Below, piece after piece: positions 63,710 to 64,000 of a stretch of 64,000 nucleotides of DNA. The DNA comes from DASYQD01 sp036005845 (GTDB lineage Bacteria; Acidobacteriota; Thermoanaerobaculia; Multivoradales; JAIOJS01): the NCBI GenBank assembly GCA_036005845.1, contig DASYQD010000166.1:1-64000 (forward strand), written 5' to 3'. Position 1 is the first letter of the stretch. Every line of letters begins with the position of its first letter. The position numbers and the translations under genes were made by a program. The notes below the pieces were generated by a model. That model worked only from the letters and a program-made list of their open reading frames with translations, was not told where the DNA came from and searched no databases.

Positions 63710-64000
63710 CAGGACCTCCCGCGCAGGGCTTCGATGGGATGCAGCCGCGACATCCGCCAGGCCGGATAGATCCCGGAGAGCAGACCGAAGGCGGCAGCGA
63801 GCAGAAGTCCCCAGAGGAAGACCCGCAGGTTGAGCGTGAGTTGAGCGTAGGGGATCGGCCCCCAGCGGTTGATGATGAGCAGCGCCACCGAAGAGAGCAC
63901 GAACCCCAAGGCGCCGCCGAGGAAGGCCAGCACCAGGTTCTCGACCACGAACTGGCCGATGAGCGTCCGCGATGAGGCGCCGAATGCCTTGCGCACGCCG
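63706..64000 (-). CDS. FtsX-like ABC permease, C-terminal part (runs off right edge)
   Basis: The frame is open to the window edge. The visible ~98 residues are the C-terminus of an FtsX permease: VRKAFGASSRTLIGQFVVEN (the coupling-helix consensus), two helices, and GIYPAWRMSRLHPIEALRG. It overlaps the next permease gene at the stop, so the pair probably forms a heterodimer. The ATPase, if present, lies beyond the window. Confidence 0.88.
   Translation of the reverse strand, partial: GVRKAFGASSRTLIGQFVVENLVLAFLGGALGFVLSSVALLIINRWGPIPYAQLTLNLRVFLWGLLLAAAFGLLSGIYPAWRMSRLHPIEALRGRSW

Overview
The window is one G+C-rich bacterial chromosome segment (about 70% G+C by eye) with densely packed genes, many overlapping by GTGA, ATGA or TGATG junctions. 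I saw no rRNA, tRNA or CRISPR array. Several things point to a soil-type, environmentally responsive bacterium, most like Acidobacteriota (Thermoanaerobaculia-like), with Myxococcota or a related high-G+C lineage as the alternative: a sensor kinase / NtrC-like regulator / FtsX-permease cluster, a very large protein of carboxypeptidase-regulatory-like repeats, and the OtsAB-TreS-GlgE route to alpha-glucan. This placement is an inference.

Left third (1-21.2 kb): a truncated DUF4386 membrane protein, a D-threonine-aldolase-like PLP enzyme, a secreted TPR protein, a stand-alone ATP-dependent DNA ligase, a LysM protein, and a DUF433/DUF5615 toxin-antitoxin pair whose toxin is frameshifted. From 6.0 to 14.9 kb lies an envelope-type module, almost all on the minus strand: an AAA+ ATPase, a coiled-coil partner, a NitT/TauT-type ABC ATPase and permease, a solute-binding protein fused to a C-terminal OmpA peptidoglycan-binding domain, a PspA/IM30 protein and a helical partner. 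A 1385-residue secreted repeat protein and a SulP anion permease follow. Two copies of a palindromic interspersed repeat lie in this part.

Middle (21.2-35.7 kb): three overlapping signalling genes (sensor kinase, single-domain receiver, REC-REC-GAF-PAS-kinase-REC hybrid) and a NarL-type regulator that has lost its phospho-acceptor aspartate, divergent from an NCS2 nucleobase permease. Next come an orphan sulfate-binding protein, a PH/SHOCT membrane protein and a VOC protein with a histone-like tail. Then there is a plastic region: a doubly broken LRV-like pseudogene, an intact tyrosine recombinase, and an AT-richer 2.55-kb segment (32941-35492) bounded by 23-bp inverted repeats. The repeats carry the SD and GTG start codon of the gene at each end of the segment. 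Inside are a UbiA-type prenyltransferase, an isoprenoid-synthase-like protein, a bidirectional hairpin and a convergent membrane protein. This looks like a recombinase-controlled invertible cassette and is the main discovery candidate.

Right half (35.7-64 kb): a trehalose / alpha-glucan locus. OtsA and OtsB (with a co-transcribed aldo/keto reductase) make trehalose; a TreS-maltokinase fusion converts it to maltose-1-phosphate; GlgE polymerises that into alpha-1,4-glucan; GlgB branches it; GlgX and a GH13 alpha-glucosidase degrade it. The locus is split by a nucleotidyltransferase toxin-antitoxin-like pair and a four-gene SDR / aminotransferase / aldo-keto reductase / radical SAM cluster of unknown pathway. 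The window ends with a phospholipase-D-type cardiolipin synthase, a small lipoprotein, an ArsB/DASS-type permease, and a histidine kinase / NtrC-like regulator / FtsX-permease operon that runs off the right edge.
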